49,260 bases of DNA. Origin: JAVBUY01 sp031552735 (lineage in GTDB: Bacteria > Bacillota > Clostridia > Christensenellales > Aristaeellaceae). The position numbers were made by a program, and so were the translations under genes. This document shows positions 37,137 to 45,586 of the stretch, one piece after another. The DNA is taken from the NCBI GenBank assembly GCA_031552735.1, contig JAVBMF010000020.1, positions 1 to 49,260 on the forward strand, in the 5' to 3' direction. Position 1 is the stretch's first letter. The number at the start of each line of letters is the position of its first letter. The notes under the pieces are model-generated. The model had not been told where the DNA came from and searched no databases. It saw only the letters and a program-made list of their open reading frames with translations.

Positions 37137-37156
37137 TAGACCTGCGCGGCGTGCGG

Positions 37157-40100
37157 CTATTGCAGGAAAAACCGTTGTTTTTCCTGATCGGTCAGGGTGC
37201 GCTCCATCAGCAGCTCCCGCGCGACGCGCATCTCGTCGGCAAGGGGCAGCAGCTGCCACACGCCGCCGCGCATCAGCACTTCATCCACGCCCGGGCGGAA
37301 GATGCCGGTCTCCGGCAGGGTGATCAGGCGCTGTCCGGTGGCGACCTCATACAGCGCGCCGCGCCCGGTGCCATCGTATGCCGACTGGTTGGTTTCACGC
37401 GCGTCCAGTTGCCCGCAGATCAGGGAGCCGTCCTGATTCAGCGACGGTGCGCCCAACTGGAAGGTGCCCAGTGTACGTCCGGTGGCGACATCCAGCACGG
37501 TGGCCTTTGCGGCGGTCAGGGCGAAGGGATCATCTGCGCCGCCGCCCAGCACAATGCGGTTGCCGTCGCCGCTGAAGCCCATAGTTGCGCCATATGCCTC
37601 CGAGACCCAGCGCTGCGCCAGCGTGTCGGCATCCAGCGCAATGGTGCGGTGCAGACCGTCGCGCGGATCATCCGCAGGTCGCCCCCACACCAGCAGCGTC
37701 GTTTGATCCGGCGACGCCGCCAATGCGACGATGTCGTCAAACGCGACTGTATTCAGCACCGCGCCGGTCGCGGTGTCCAGAATGACCAGATCATCCAATA
37801 CGCTGACGGCGACGCGCGATCCGCCGTCGAGGAACGCAGCGATGGGATGGATCAAGAAAAGCGTGTTGCCTGACGCCGTGGCGTCCGGGAAAAGCGGGTC
37901 CAGCCGATATAGCTGCCGCATGGTGGCCAGATCGTATACGCCGCTTTGCTGGCTGCCGCCGCCCAGCAGGAGGTAGCGCCAGTCGGGCGATACTTCAAAT
38001 TGCAGGTTGCCCATTTGTCCGGCGTACACTTCCTCGATCGCGCACAGTTGCTGGCCGGTCGCCGCGTCAAAGAGCGCCAGTTTGTGATCGATGCCTTTGG
38101 CGTTCTGCCGCGAGATCAGCACCTGTGCGCCGTCCGGCGACCAGCGCAGGTTGTAGGCGCGGTTGCCCGCGCCCAAGTTCAGCAGCGGTTGGAGCGTGTC
38201 GGCGTCATACACGGTGGTGGTGTCGTCGGCGGCATGGGCGGCGGCAAACACCTTGCCATCGGGGCGATACGCGATGGGGCCGTATTGATCGCTGGGCGCG
38301 TAGGTGCGCAGCGTGCCCCACGCGGGCTGTTTGCGCCAGAACTGATACATGCCCTCGCGGTTGCGGGTCATCAGGCCGCCCGGCGACACGCGCACCGGCT
38401 GCACGCCTAGGATTTGATGCGAGCCGCTGATGCCCATCAGGCCGCCGGGCACTCGCACAAAGGACGCGCGCTGTGTGGCGAGATCGTAGCAGTGCACGAT
38501 GTCGGTTTCGGGGCTTTCCAGATACACCAGCGTGCAGTCGTCGGTCACGTCCACGAAGCGATAGGCGGTTTTAATCCCGGTGGGCACCGGCGCGCCATCC
38601 GTGGCGCGGTGCACCGCCAGACTATCGTCCGGCGCGGCCATCACCAGGTATTGGCTGTCGGGCGAAAACTGATAGTCCACGCGATATCCGTTGTGGGGCG
38701 ACGGCTGGCCAACCGAGGCGATCAGCGACCAATCCGCGCTGCGGCGCAGTTCGATCACCGCATCGCTGCCCAGCAGCGCCACCACAGCGCCATCTGGGCT
38801 GTACTGGGCTGAGTCATACTTGCGGCTGGGCGTGCTCAGGTATGTTTGCTGTAGCGTAAATGTGTCGGTGTCCAGCACGAGCACAGGATACACTTCGTTT
38901 TCCGGCGTCCAATAGGTGGTTTTGCCGTAGGTGAGCAGCAGCATGCTGCGGCCATCGGGGTGCAAGGCAAAATCCTCGAAGCCGACTGTGCCGGTGGCGC
39001 TGAGATGCTCGCCGCGCATGTCCCGCATATAGGATTCGCCGTCGGCACGGAATACGTGCTCGCCGCTGCCTATGTCGATCACGCGGAAAGAGCCGCCGAC
39101 CGACAAAAAGTCGCCGCAGAGCAGCCGGTCGCTGTGCGGGATCAGCGCCAGCGCGTTGATGCCGTACTGCTTGTCATACAGGTTGATGGACCGCTGGCTG
39201 CCGTTGGTAAAATCGCACACCAACGCGTCTCCCGCCGCATGATCGCTGGACAGCGCAACCAGCAAGCGCCGCGACGCGTCATAGGCGTGCAGGTCGGAAT
39301 ATAGCTCCTTGCGCAGCTTTTCGCACAGCGTCGCACTGGCCGCGTCCGCGCGCTGGAGTATTTGCGTGTTCTTGCCCGCCAGGAACAGATCCTCCTGCGG
39401 GATGTACGCGTCGCGCGCGTTCCAATCGCTCACATTTAGCGCGCCCACCAGCAGGTAGTCGCTCTGGTGGATGGGTGTGTTCGCGCTGCGCAGGGCGCTG
39501 GCCGCCTCGGGCACCAGCGGTCGAGACAGCGGGTCGGCGGACGAATCGCCTGGCAATGCTTCCAGCGCCAGCAGTTGCGCGATGGCGGGCGCACCCAATG
39601 CCTGCTGCTGCTCGGCCTGTCCGGCGAGATACTTCGATTGGTCGCTCAGCGCTTCGTCGCGTTCCTGCCGCGCCCACGCGGCGTTGCTGTCGGCCAGCGC
39701 GCGCTGCCGTTCGGTTTGCTGTATCTGCCCCGCCAGGTCGGAATTGGCCTTCGTCAGTTGTTCGTTTTGCCGCGAGATGATGCTGGACTGCGACAGCGCG
39801 TACGTGCCAAACCCGGCCAGCACCAGCGCCGCCGCCAGCGTCGTCAGCGCGGTGAGGCGGATCATGCGCTCGCGCGCGCGCCGACGCAGATCGTCGTACC
39901 CCACGCGCAGCATGGGGGCGATCAGCCGCAGCGTTTCGGTCTTTAGCAGTTTGTTGCGCGTGCGCGCGTCGGCGGCGCGCACATCGGCGGCCAGCGGTTC
40001 AATCTCGGTCACGCGGCCGTCCGCGCCGGTCACGTGGCGCAGGCAGTCCGGGAAGCTCTGCTCCGGCTCGCCCGCGACCAGAATGGGCAGGATGCGATCG

Positions 40101-40432
40101 CGTCGGCCAAGTTCGATGAAGAATTCGATCTCCGCCATGCACCAGCGTGACTTGGGCAGTTCGGGCGTGCAAATGACGATCAGCCATTCGCTGTGCCGCA
40201 GCGCCTCGCGGATGCCTTCGCCCAGATCGCTCATCAGCGGCAATTCGTCCTGATCGCGAAAAACGCGGTCAAAGTGCTTGCGCCCCCTGCTTTGCGCGAT
40301 GGCGCGCGGGATGCCATAGGTTTCGATGCGCCGCTGGATCGCCTTGGCAATCTCCATATCCGGTTGCAAGTGGCGATAGCTGATGAACGCCGAGTATTGC
40401 ACCATGGGTACGGCCGTACGCGATTGGGTCAT
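37157..40432 (-). CDS. TIR-transmembrane-beta-propeller protein 1
   Basis: 1091 residues. The N-terminal TIR domain (~11-150) has YSAFISYRH, VFRDQDELP, LIVICTPELPKSRWC and Glu101 in WCMAEI, the position of the catalytic Glu of NAD-hydrolysing TIRs. One transmembrane helix (~192-213) follows RRRARERMIR, so by the positive-inside rule the TIR faces the cytoplasm. A coiled-coil-like stretch (~218-265) leads into SKYLAGQAEQQ...LLALEALP, a tract seen before WD40 propellers in STAND proteins. About 750 residues of WD40/PQQ-like blades follow (repeats such as FSPDSQYLVMAAPD and WSPDGAQVLISRQ), predicted outside the cell. RBS AGGAGGGG. The paralogue is at 42364-45471. Confidence 0.85.
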   Translation of the reverse strand: MTQSRTAVPMVQYSAFISYRHLQPDMEIAKAIQRRIETYGIPRAIAQSRGRKHFDRVFRDQDELPLMSDLGEGIREALRHSEWLIVICTPELPKSRWCMAEIEFFIELGRRDRILPILVAGEPEQSFPDCLRHVTGADGRVTEIEPLAADVRAADARTRNKLLKTETLRLIAPMLRVGYDDLRRRARERMIRLTALTTLAAALVLAGFGTYALSQSSIISRQNEQLTKANSDLAGQIQQTERQRALADSNAAWARQERDEALSDQSKYLAGQAEQQQALGAPAIAQLLALEALPGDSSADPLSRPLVPEAASALRSANTPIHQSDYLLVGALNVSDWNARDAYIPQEDLFLAGKNTQILQRADAASATLCEKLRKELYSDLHAYDASRRLLVALSSDHAAGDALVCDFTNGSQRSINLYDKQYGINALALIPHSDRLLCGDFLSVGGSFRVIDIGSGEHVFRADGESYMRDMRGEHLSATGTVGFEDFALHPDGRSMLLLTYGKTTYWTPENEVYPVLVLDTDTFTLQQTYLSTPSRKYDSAQYSPDGAVVALLGSDAVIELRRSADWSLIASVGQPSPHNGYRVDYQFSPDSQYLVMAAPDDSLAVHRATDGAPVPTGIKTAYRFVDVTDDCTLVYLESPETDIVHCYDLATQRASFVRVPGGLMGISGSHQILGVQPVRVSPGGLMTRNREGMYQFWRKQPAWGTLRTYAPSDQYGPIAYRPDGKVFAAAHAADDTTTVYDADTLQPLLNLGAGNRAYNLRWSPDGAQVLISRQNAKGIDHKLALFDAATGQQLCAIEEVYAGQMGNLQFEVSPDWRYLLLGGGSQQSGVYDLATMRQLYRLDPLFPDATASGNTLFLIHPIAAFLDGGSRVAVSVLDDLVILDTATGAVLNTVAFDDIVALAASPDQTTLLVWGRPADDPRDGLHRTIALDADTLAQRWVSEAYGATMGFSGDGNRIVLGGGADDPFALTAAKATVLDVATGRTLGTFQLGAPSLNQDGSLICGQLDARETNQSAYDGTGRGALYEVATGQRLITLPETGIFRPGVDEVLMRGGVWQLLPLADEMRVARELLMERTLTDQEKQRFFLQ

Positions 40433-40455
40433 GTCATCCCCTCCTATATACCTAT

Positions 40456-40464
40456 ATTATACCA
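40456..40464 (-). promoter_or_regulatory. Extended -10 promoter of TIR gene 1
   Basis: On the - strand TGG-TATAAT (TATAAT = 40461-40456), an extended -10 without a good -35, 24 bases before the ATG. Confidence 0.6.
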
Positions 40465-40495
40465 TATTTGGGCCGCGTGTGGGTGGTATGGGGGC

Positions 40496-40524
40496 TTGCC
40501 AGCGTGGGGGCAACGCCTTATAAT
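40496..40524 (+). promoter_or_regulatory. Promoter of the HD-RyR gene
   Basis: -35 TTGCCA (40496-40501), 17-base spacer, perfect -10 TATAAT (40519-40524). TTGCC/GGCAA (40496-40500/40509-40513) makes a short inverted repeat over the -35. It is divergent from TIR gene 1. Confidence 0.75.
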
Positions 40525-40572
40525 GGAAATTGACCCTGCGAAAACCGACTGCACGCCGCAAAAGGAGCACCT

Positions 40573-42315
40573 ATGAAGAAGAGTCCGATGAACGCGTATC
40601 TGAATCGCTTTTTTGAGCTGCTGGAGGAGCGGGACGACCTGCGCCTTCAAACCGAGCACAAGCGCATGTTGCGGCAGGCGATCTTGGTTTTTCTGGACGA
40701 TGAGACCAAGGACAATGCGTTTGATGTGTATCAGAGCTTCTTTGATTGCTATCGCATCGTGCTAGATGGGGAAACCAATCCGTTTGTGGACCTGCTGGAT
40801 GTGCTCAGCGCCTATGAGGAGCGCGCGGCCACGCTGATCGACCGCCAGCGCGATCACTATATCCACTCGGTCAATGTGTTCCTGCTGGGGCTGTGCATTT
40901 ATGCGCAGAACGCGGCGTACCGGCGCGCGTTTTCCACCGCGAACATGGATGCCGAGCGATATCCAGCCAACTCGCCCTGCGCGCAGGAGGAGTTTTTTTT
41001 CCGCTGGGGCGTGGCGTCGCTGTTTCATGACGTCGGGTATCCGGTCGAGATCATCACCAAGCAGATTCTCAAGTTTATTTCCTTTGCCACCGCCGCCGAC
41101 CACGACGACGCCAAGGGCAAGATCAAAGCGCATCTGGAGTTTGAAAACTTCCGCCGCCTCAATTCCATTGCGGAGGTGCTGCCCAAGCGCGATTTTATCG
41201 CAGATTTCTATCAGCGCAACGATGCCAGCGTATACATCGATCTGCTGCAACCCATTGACTTGATGGCGCACAAGATCCACCTGACGCTGGACATTCCGCT
41301 GGAGCAGATCAAGAACAAACTGGACACCTTCATCCACGACATGGCGCGCTATGGCTTTGTGGATCACGGGTTTTACAGCGCCATCATTGTGCTCAAGTGG
41401 TACGGCTACCTGATCCAGCAGTCGCATATGGACTCGCTGCGCTTTTACCATGCGGTTGTGGACAGTGCCAGCGCGATTCTGCTGCACAACTATTACCGCA
41501 ATGTGATCCAGAAAACCTTTGGCAAAGGGCCGCTTGCCGCCGAACAGAACCCGATCGCGTTCCTGCTGATTCTGTGCGACGAGATGCAGGAGTGGAACCG
41601 CGCCGCGTTTGGCATCGAGGATAAAAAGCGCGCCCAGGCCGCGCATGCCGACCTGCGCATGGACGATCAGTCGCTGCGCATCACGTATCTGACCGAACGC
41701 GGCGTGCTGCCCAGAGAGTTTGCCCGCGAAAAGAAGAAGCTGTTTACCTCGCTGCTGCGCGTCGATCAGCTCTTCCCCGCGCAGTTTACCATCCGCTGCG
41801 AAACACTGGACGAGGTGTTTGTGCAGGCGCGCCGGGACAAGCTGGTGCCCAGGCCGTTGCTGCACAGTCTGGAAATGCTGGCGCGGGTCATTCACGAGGA
41901 CTATGTGCGCACCGCCAAGGCGCGCGGGCAGGCCATCCGTGTGGCCGAGCGCTACGAGGAGCTGGAGGATTCCATCCGCTACGCCAATCTGCGCCAGGCG
42001 CGCAATATTGGCAGGAAGCTGGCGCAGCTGGACTATGAAATGGTGCCTGCGAGCGACGCGCGACCCGCGGTGGAGGCATTCACGTCTGACGAGCTGGAAC
42101 GCTATGCGCAGGTGGAACACGCCGACTGGGTGGCGGGCAAAGAGCACGCGGGCTGGGCGTATGCCCCGGTGCGCGACGATGCGAAGAAACTGCATCCGTG
42201 CATGGTGCCCTGGCGCGATCTGGACGATGTGGAAAAGCAGAAGGATCGCGACGCGGGCGTGAATCTGTTCAAGCTGGTGAAGATGGTGGGGCTGAAAGTC
42301 GTCCGCGCGGGGTAG
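40573..42315 (+). CDS. HD-domain phosphohydrolase fused to a C-terminal RyR domain
   Basis: 580 residues. Residues 1-90 are helical and unassigned. The HD domain (~95-345) shows His98, the His152-Asp153 pair in LFHDVGYP, DHGFYSA (265), LLHN (His305) and LCDEMQEWNR (Asp336), a metal-dependent phosphohydrolase set. Residues ~505-575 are a RyR domain: HADWVAGKEHAGWAYAP, then RDDAKKLHPCMVPW and the EKQKDRDAGVNLFKL helix. RyR domains occur in ryanodine receptors and in prokaryotic signalling proteins where they are thought to bind a nucleotide-type ligand. It may sense and hydrolyse a signal linked to the flanking TIR proteins (inference). RBS AAAGGAG. Confidence 0.82.
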   Translation: MKKSPMNAYLNRFFELLEERDDLRLQTEHKRMLRQAILVFLDDETKDNAFDVYQSFFDCYRIVLDGETNPFVDLLDVLSAYEERAATLIDRQRDHYIHSVNVFLLGLCIYAQNAAYRRAFSTANMDAERYPANSPCAQEEFFFRWGVASLFHDVGYPVEIITKQILKFISFATAADHDDAKGKIKAHLEFENFRRLNSIAEVLPKRDFIADFYQRNDASVYIDLLQPIDLMAHKIHLTLDIPLEQIKNKLDTFIHDMARYGFVDHGFYSAIIVLKWYGYLIQQSHMDSLRFYHAVVDSASAILLHNYYRNVIQKTFGKGPLAAEQNPIAFLLILCDEMQEWNRAAFGIEDKKRAQAAHADLRMDDQSLRITYLTERGVLPREFAREKKKLFTSLLRVDQLFPAQFTIRCETLDEVFVQARRDKLVPRPLLHSLEMLARVIHEDYVRTAKARGQAIRVAERYEELEDSIRYANLRQARNIGRKLAQLDYEMVPASDARPAVEAFTSDELERYAQVEHADWVAGKEHAGWAYAPVRDDAKKLHPCMVPWRDLDDVEKQKDRDAGVNLFKLVKMVGLKVVRAG

Positions 42316-42326
42316 TATGATTGATG

Positions 42327-42358
42327 AAAAAAGAGGCTGTTGTACCAGCCTCTTTTTT
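42327..42358. terminator. Bidirectional terminator between HD-RyR and TIR gene 2
   Basis: AGAGGCTG (42332-42339) / CAGCCTCT (42346-42353), loop TTGTAC, with six A upstream and six T downstream. Confidence 0.9.
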
Positions 42359-42363
42359 GCTGC

Positions 42364-45300
42364 CTAAGGGATGAACAGCGTGTTGCGTTCTTCCTGGGTC
42401 AGCGATTTGCCGCGCGTTTCTTCCTGCATGGTTTCAAACACTGCCTCGTCGGTGCGCAAGTGGTACAGGTACAGGTGCGGCTTATGCTCCGCGTCGTCGC
42501 TGCGCTCATGCCAGCGCGAGGCGGTGATGCCGAAATTGAAGATATACGCATCGCCAAAGATGATTTTCTCGCTGTCGGTAACTGGCACGAACCCATACCA
42601 AGCTCCGTCGGTCAAGCGCCACACGTCGCCCATGCGGCTCTTGAAAATCGTGCGGTCGTCACTGGTCACCTCAAAATCGCTGGCGCGCAGGCGCGCGTCT
42701 ATCGGCGCGGTCAGCACCGTGCGCAGGATCGCGCCGCCGCCGACCGCGATCTCGACCACCGAATCACCGGAAATGGCGTAGAAGGAACGGCTGTCCCGAA
42801 ACAACACCGGCATGCCGGAACTGGACTCGGACACATGCGCCACATGGGTCATCAGCGCGCGCTTGCCCGTGGCGGTCTGTAGCACCAGCACGTCGTAGGA
42901 TAGCTCCGCGTCCCACGAGGTCAGCGCGACCAGACTGCCGTCCGGCGAGAAATCGCAGATGCTAAAGCGCTGGTTGTTCGGGAACAGGTCGCGGCGGATC
43001 AGCTTGCCGGTGGCGATATCGTAGTAGGAGATGCCCCGGTCATGGAAGCCGTCGGTCAGCACCAATTGCCCATCGCGGATCGCCAGCGAGAAGGCGTTGA
43101 CCGAGATCAGTTGCTTGCCGCCATAGGAGAACAGGTACGCGCCGGTGTGCGCGTCATAGCAGCGGATGTCGAACAGCTCGGCCACCGTGTCGTCGATCTC
43201 GTTGTACGTATCGACGTACGTCAGGAAGAACCGGTTGTCGCGCGAGAAGCCTATGTCGCTCTGGTAGCCGTCCACCTGTGTGCCCTGCGGGATGCGGCAT
43301 AGCACCTTGCCGGTGTCCACATCGTATACATTGCCACGGAAGAACAGGCGCGCGCCGTCGTAGGATACGCGCGGCGACTCGTCGCGCAGGCCGTCGGCGG
43401 ACGGCACCAGTGAAAAGCTGGTGACCGGCGAGAAGTCCTTGCCGCTGTATACATCAACCGTTTGATAGCCGACGGCGTAGACAAACACGCGCTGGCCATC
43501 GCCGCTGCGCGCGCCGCCAATGCCGTGGACAAAGCTGCGCATGCCCGCAGGCAGCCGTTGGTACACATAGTGATGTTGCTTGCTGTCGATGACGTATTCC
43601 GCCAGCATGGTGTGTCCGTCCGGCGACACGTCCAGCCCGACGCTGTTATCCAGCGCGGCGCACAGCGCCTCGGGCGCGCCGCCGGACAGGCTGTAGCGCG
43701 CGTACTGACCGCCCGCGTTGACATACAGATCGTTGTCCGGGCCGCCAAACGCCACTTCCCGCACCGGGTCGCCGTCCACTGCCAGCAACTGCTGTCCGGT
43801 GGCGGTGTCGTAGACGCGCGCCTGCTTGATCTCATCGGTATAGGTGACGTTGCCGCCCTGCCAATCGTACACCGCGATATGCGCGCCGTCGCGCGAATGC
43901 CGCCACAGGTTGACCGAGCGCACTTCCCATATGCGCTGCCCGGTGCGGATGTCGTAGCCGCAGATCAGCGGATTGTTGTCCGCATCGCGGGTATCGACCA
44001 CCAGCACGGTGCCATCCTCGCGGATGAACGCCTCGGACACCCGATTCGAGCCATGGTCGGCATCCGCCTCGTACTGCGCCAGCACACCGGGCACGGGGTT
44101 TGCCTCGCGCTGGGCCTGGCGTTCGGCCAGATCGCCTACGCCGCACACATCCAGCGTAAACACGCGCTCGCCGGTTGTGTAGTCCCACACGACCACGCCG
44201 GAGTCCTCGTACTGCGACACGCCGACCGCGTATCGACCGCTGACATAAGGATCGACCGTGCTGTATTCCGGGAAGGGGCGGAAGGTGCTGAGCGGCTGCA
44301 TGGACGGGTACGCGAACGCCCGCACCTCGAAATAGCTGTGCGCGGAATTGGGTGGCGGCAGGTCAGGATCGTCGGGGACATAGGCGACCTGCTCCAGCGC
44401 GACGGTGCCATCCGGCGACAGATAGTGATAGTCCGTGGGGTATGACCAACGATCCGCGGCGGTCTTGGCCGGTTCCTCGGCTTGCAGCCATACAGAGATC
44501 GCGCCGTCGGGTTTCATGTGTACTTCATACGTATTGGTGTCGTACAGGTGCACGAGCTCAAACGGCACTTGGCCGCGCTCCAGCTCCATGCGGCGCAGCA
44601 GACCCAGCGCGTCGGCGTAGAAGGGGCGGTCGGGCTGTGAGAGGTTGCCGGGCAGCGCTTCCTTGAGCGCCAGCGAGGCGACCTCGCGGTTGCCGCGCGC
44701 ATACTGGTCGCGCGCCAGCTCGGTAATAAACTTTGATTGGGATAACAGCGCCTCATCGCGCTGGCTGCTGATGATGACCTGCTGGGATTCCAGCTGCGCA
44801 TTGGCGGCGGCGATGCGCTGTGCGCGATCCACCGCAAAGAGCCCAAAACCCAGCGACAGCGCGGCGACGCCCGCCGTCACCGCCGCAATGATGCGCAGGC
44901 GACGCTCGCGCGCGCGGCGGCGCAGGTCGTCATATGCCACGCCCAGCATCGGCGCCAACAGGCGCAGTTTTTCCGTGCGCAGCTTCTTGGTCATTTCTTT
45001 GACACTGTCCGCGCGGATATCGGCGGCTAGCGGTTCGATTTCGATGGTCTCTCCGCGCTCGTTGCGGATATAGCGCAGGGAAGAGGGGAAGCTCTCGGCG
45101 GGCTCGCCGCGCACCAGCAGCGCCAGTATGCGGTCGCGACGCCCCATGGCGATGAAGGACTCGATCTCTTTGCGGCACCATTGCGACAGCGGCAGATCCG
45201 GCGAGCAGATTACAATCAGCCACTTCGACGCGGTCAGCGCCGCCTCAATGTCCGCGCCCAGGTTCGATGAGGTGGGCAATTCGTCCTGATCGCGAAAGAC

Positions 45301-45471
45301 GCGGCCAATGTGCCGCATGTGCTTGGATTTGGCTAGGCTGTGGGGCAGGCGATAGGTCTCCAGCGCGCGCGCGAGCTGCTTGGCAATTTGCGCATCGGGC
45401 TGCTTGTGGCGATAGCTGATGAACGCTTCGTAGTGGAACCGCTGCGAGGGATCATTCGCGAAGTTCGACAT
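42364..45471 (-). CDS. TIR-transmembrane-beta-propeller protein 2
   Basis: 1035 residues, clearly paralogous to the protein at 37157-40432; the TIR and linker segments look more than 50% identical by eye. TIR motifs: YEAFISYRHKQPD, RVFRDQDELP, WLIVICSPDLPLSQWC, with Glu102 as candidate catalytic residue. RRRARERRLR precedes one transmembrane helix (~192-212), giving TIR-in, C-out topology. SKFITELARDQY...EVASLALKEALPG is the pre-propeller tract. The rest is propeller-like with short repeats (FSPDGSLVALTSWD, VSPDGHTMLAEY). The blades diverge more than the TIR part, consistent with different ligands. ATG 45471 is chosen for AGGAGGAG; a longer in-frame start lies upstream. Confidence 0.85.
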   Translation of the reverse strand: MSNFANDPSQRFHYEAFISYRHKQPDAQIAKQLARALETYRLPHSLAKSKHMRHIGRVFRDQDELPTSSNLGADIEAALTASKWLIVICSPDLPLSQWCRKEIESFIAMGRRDRILALLVRGEPAESFPSSLRYIRNERGETIEIEPLAADIRADSVKEMTKKLRTEKLRLLAPMLGVAYDDLRRRARERRLRIIAAVTAGVAALSLGFGLFAVDRAQRIAAANAQLESQQVIISSQRDEALLSQSKFITELARDQYARGNREVASLALKEALPGNLSQPDRPFYADALGLLRRMELERGQVPFELVHLYDTNTYEVHMKPDGAISVWLQAEEPAKTAADRWSYPTDYHYLSPDGTVALEQVAYVPDDPDLPPPNSAHSYFEVRAFAYPSMQPLSTFRPFPEYSTVDPYVSGRYAVGVSQYEDSGVVVWDYTTGERVFTLDVCGVGDLAERQAQREANPVPGVLAQYEADADHGSNRVSEAFIREDGTVLVVDTRDADNNPLICGYDIRTGQRIWEVRSVNLWRHSRDGAHIAVYDWQGGNVTYTDEIKQARVYDTATGQQLLAVDGDPVREVAFGGPDNDLYVNAGGQYARYSLSGGAPEALCAALDNSVGLDVSPDGHTMLAEYVIDSKQHHYVYQRLPAGMRSFVHGIGGARSGDGQRVFVYAVGYQTVDVYSGKDFSPVTSFSLVPSADGLRDESPRVSYDGARLFFRGNVYDVDTGKVLCRIPQGTQVDGYQSDIGFSRDNRFFLTYVDTYNEIDDTVAELFDIRCYDAHTGAYLFSYGGKQLISVNAFSLAIRDGQLVLTDGFHDRGISYYDIATGKLIRRDLFPNNQRFSICDFSPDGSLVALTSWDAELSYDVLVLQTATGKRALMTHVAHVSESSSGMPVLFRDSRSFYAISGDSVVEIAVGGGAILRTVLTAPIDARLRASDFEVTSDDRTIFKSRMGDVWRLTDGAWYGFVPVTDSEKIIFGDAYIFNFGITASRWHERSDDAEHKPHLYLYHLRTDEAVFETMQEETRGKSLTQEERNTLFIP

Positions 45472-45503
45472 CGAAACTCCTCCTATGCCGTTTTGATGCA
45501 TAC

Positions 45504-45532
45504 AGCATATCATTTTTTGGAAACTCGGGAAA
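45504..45532 (-). promoter_or_regulatory. Possible promoter of TIR gene 2
   Basis: On the - strand: -35 TTTCCC (45532-45527), 17-base spacer, -10 TATGCT (45509-45504). Weak match. Confidence 0.4.
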
Positions 45533-45586
45533 GCGATAGGCGTCCAAACGTCGCGTCCGCGCGCCCAAAACCGCGCGTGGCGCGCC

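Noticed and set aside
37137..37156. Terminator between the PocR/AraC gene and TIR gene 1
   Set aside because: Only a loose CCTGC/GCAGG pairing is present in the 20-base gap and there is no T tract.
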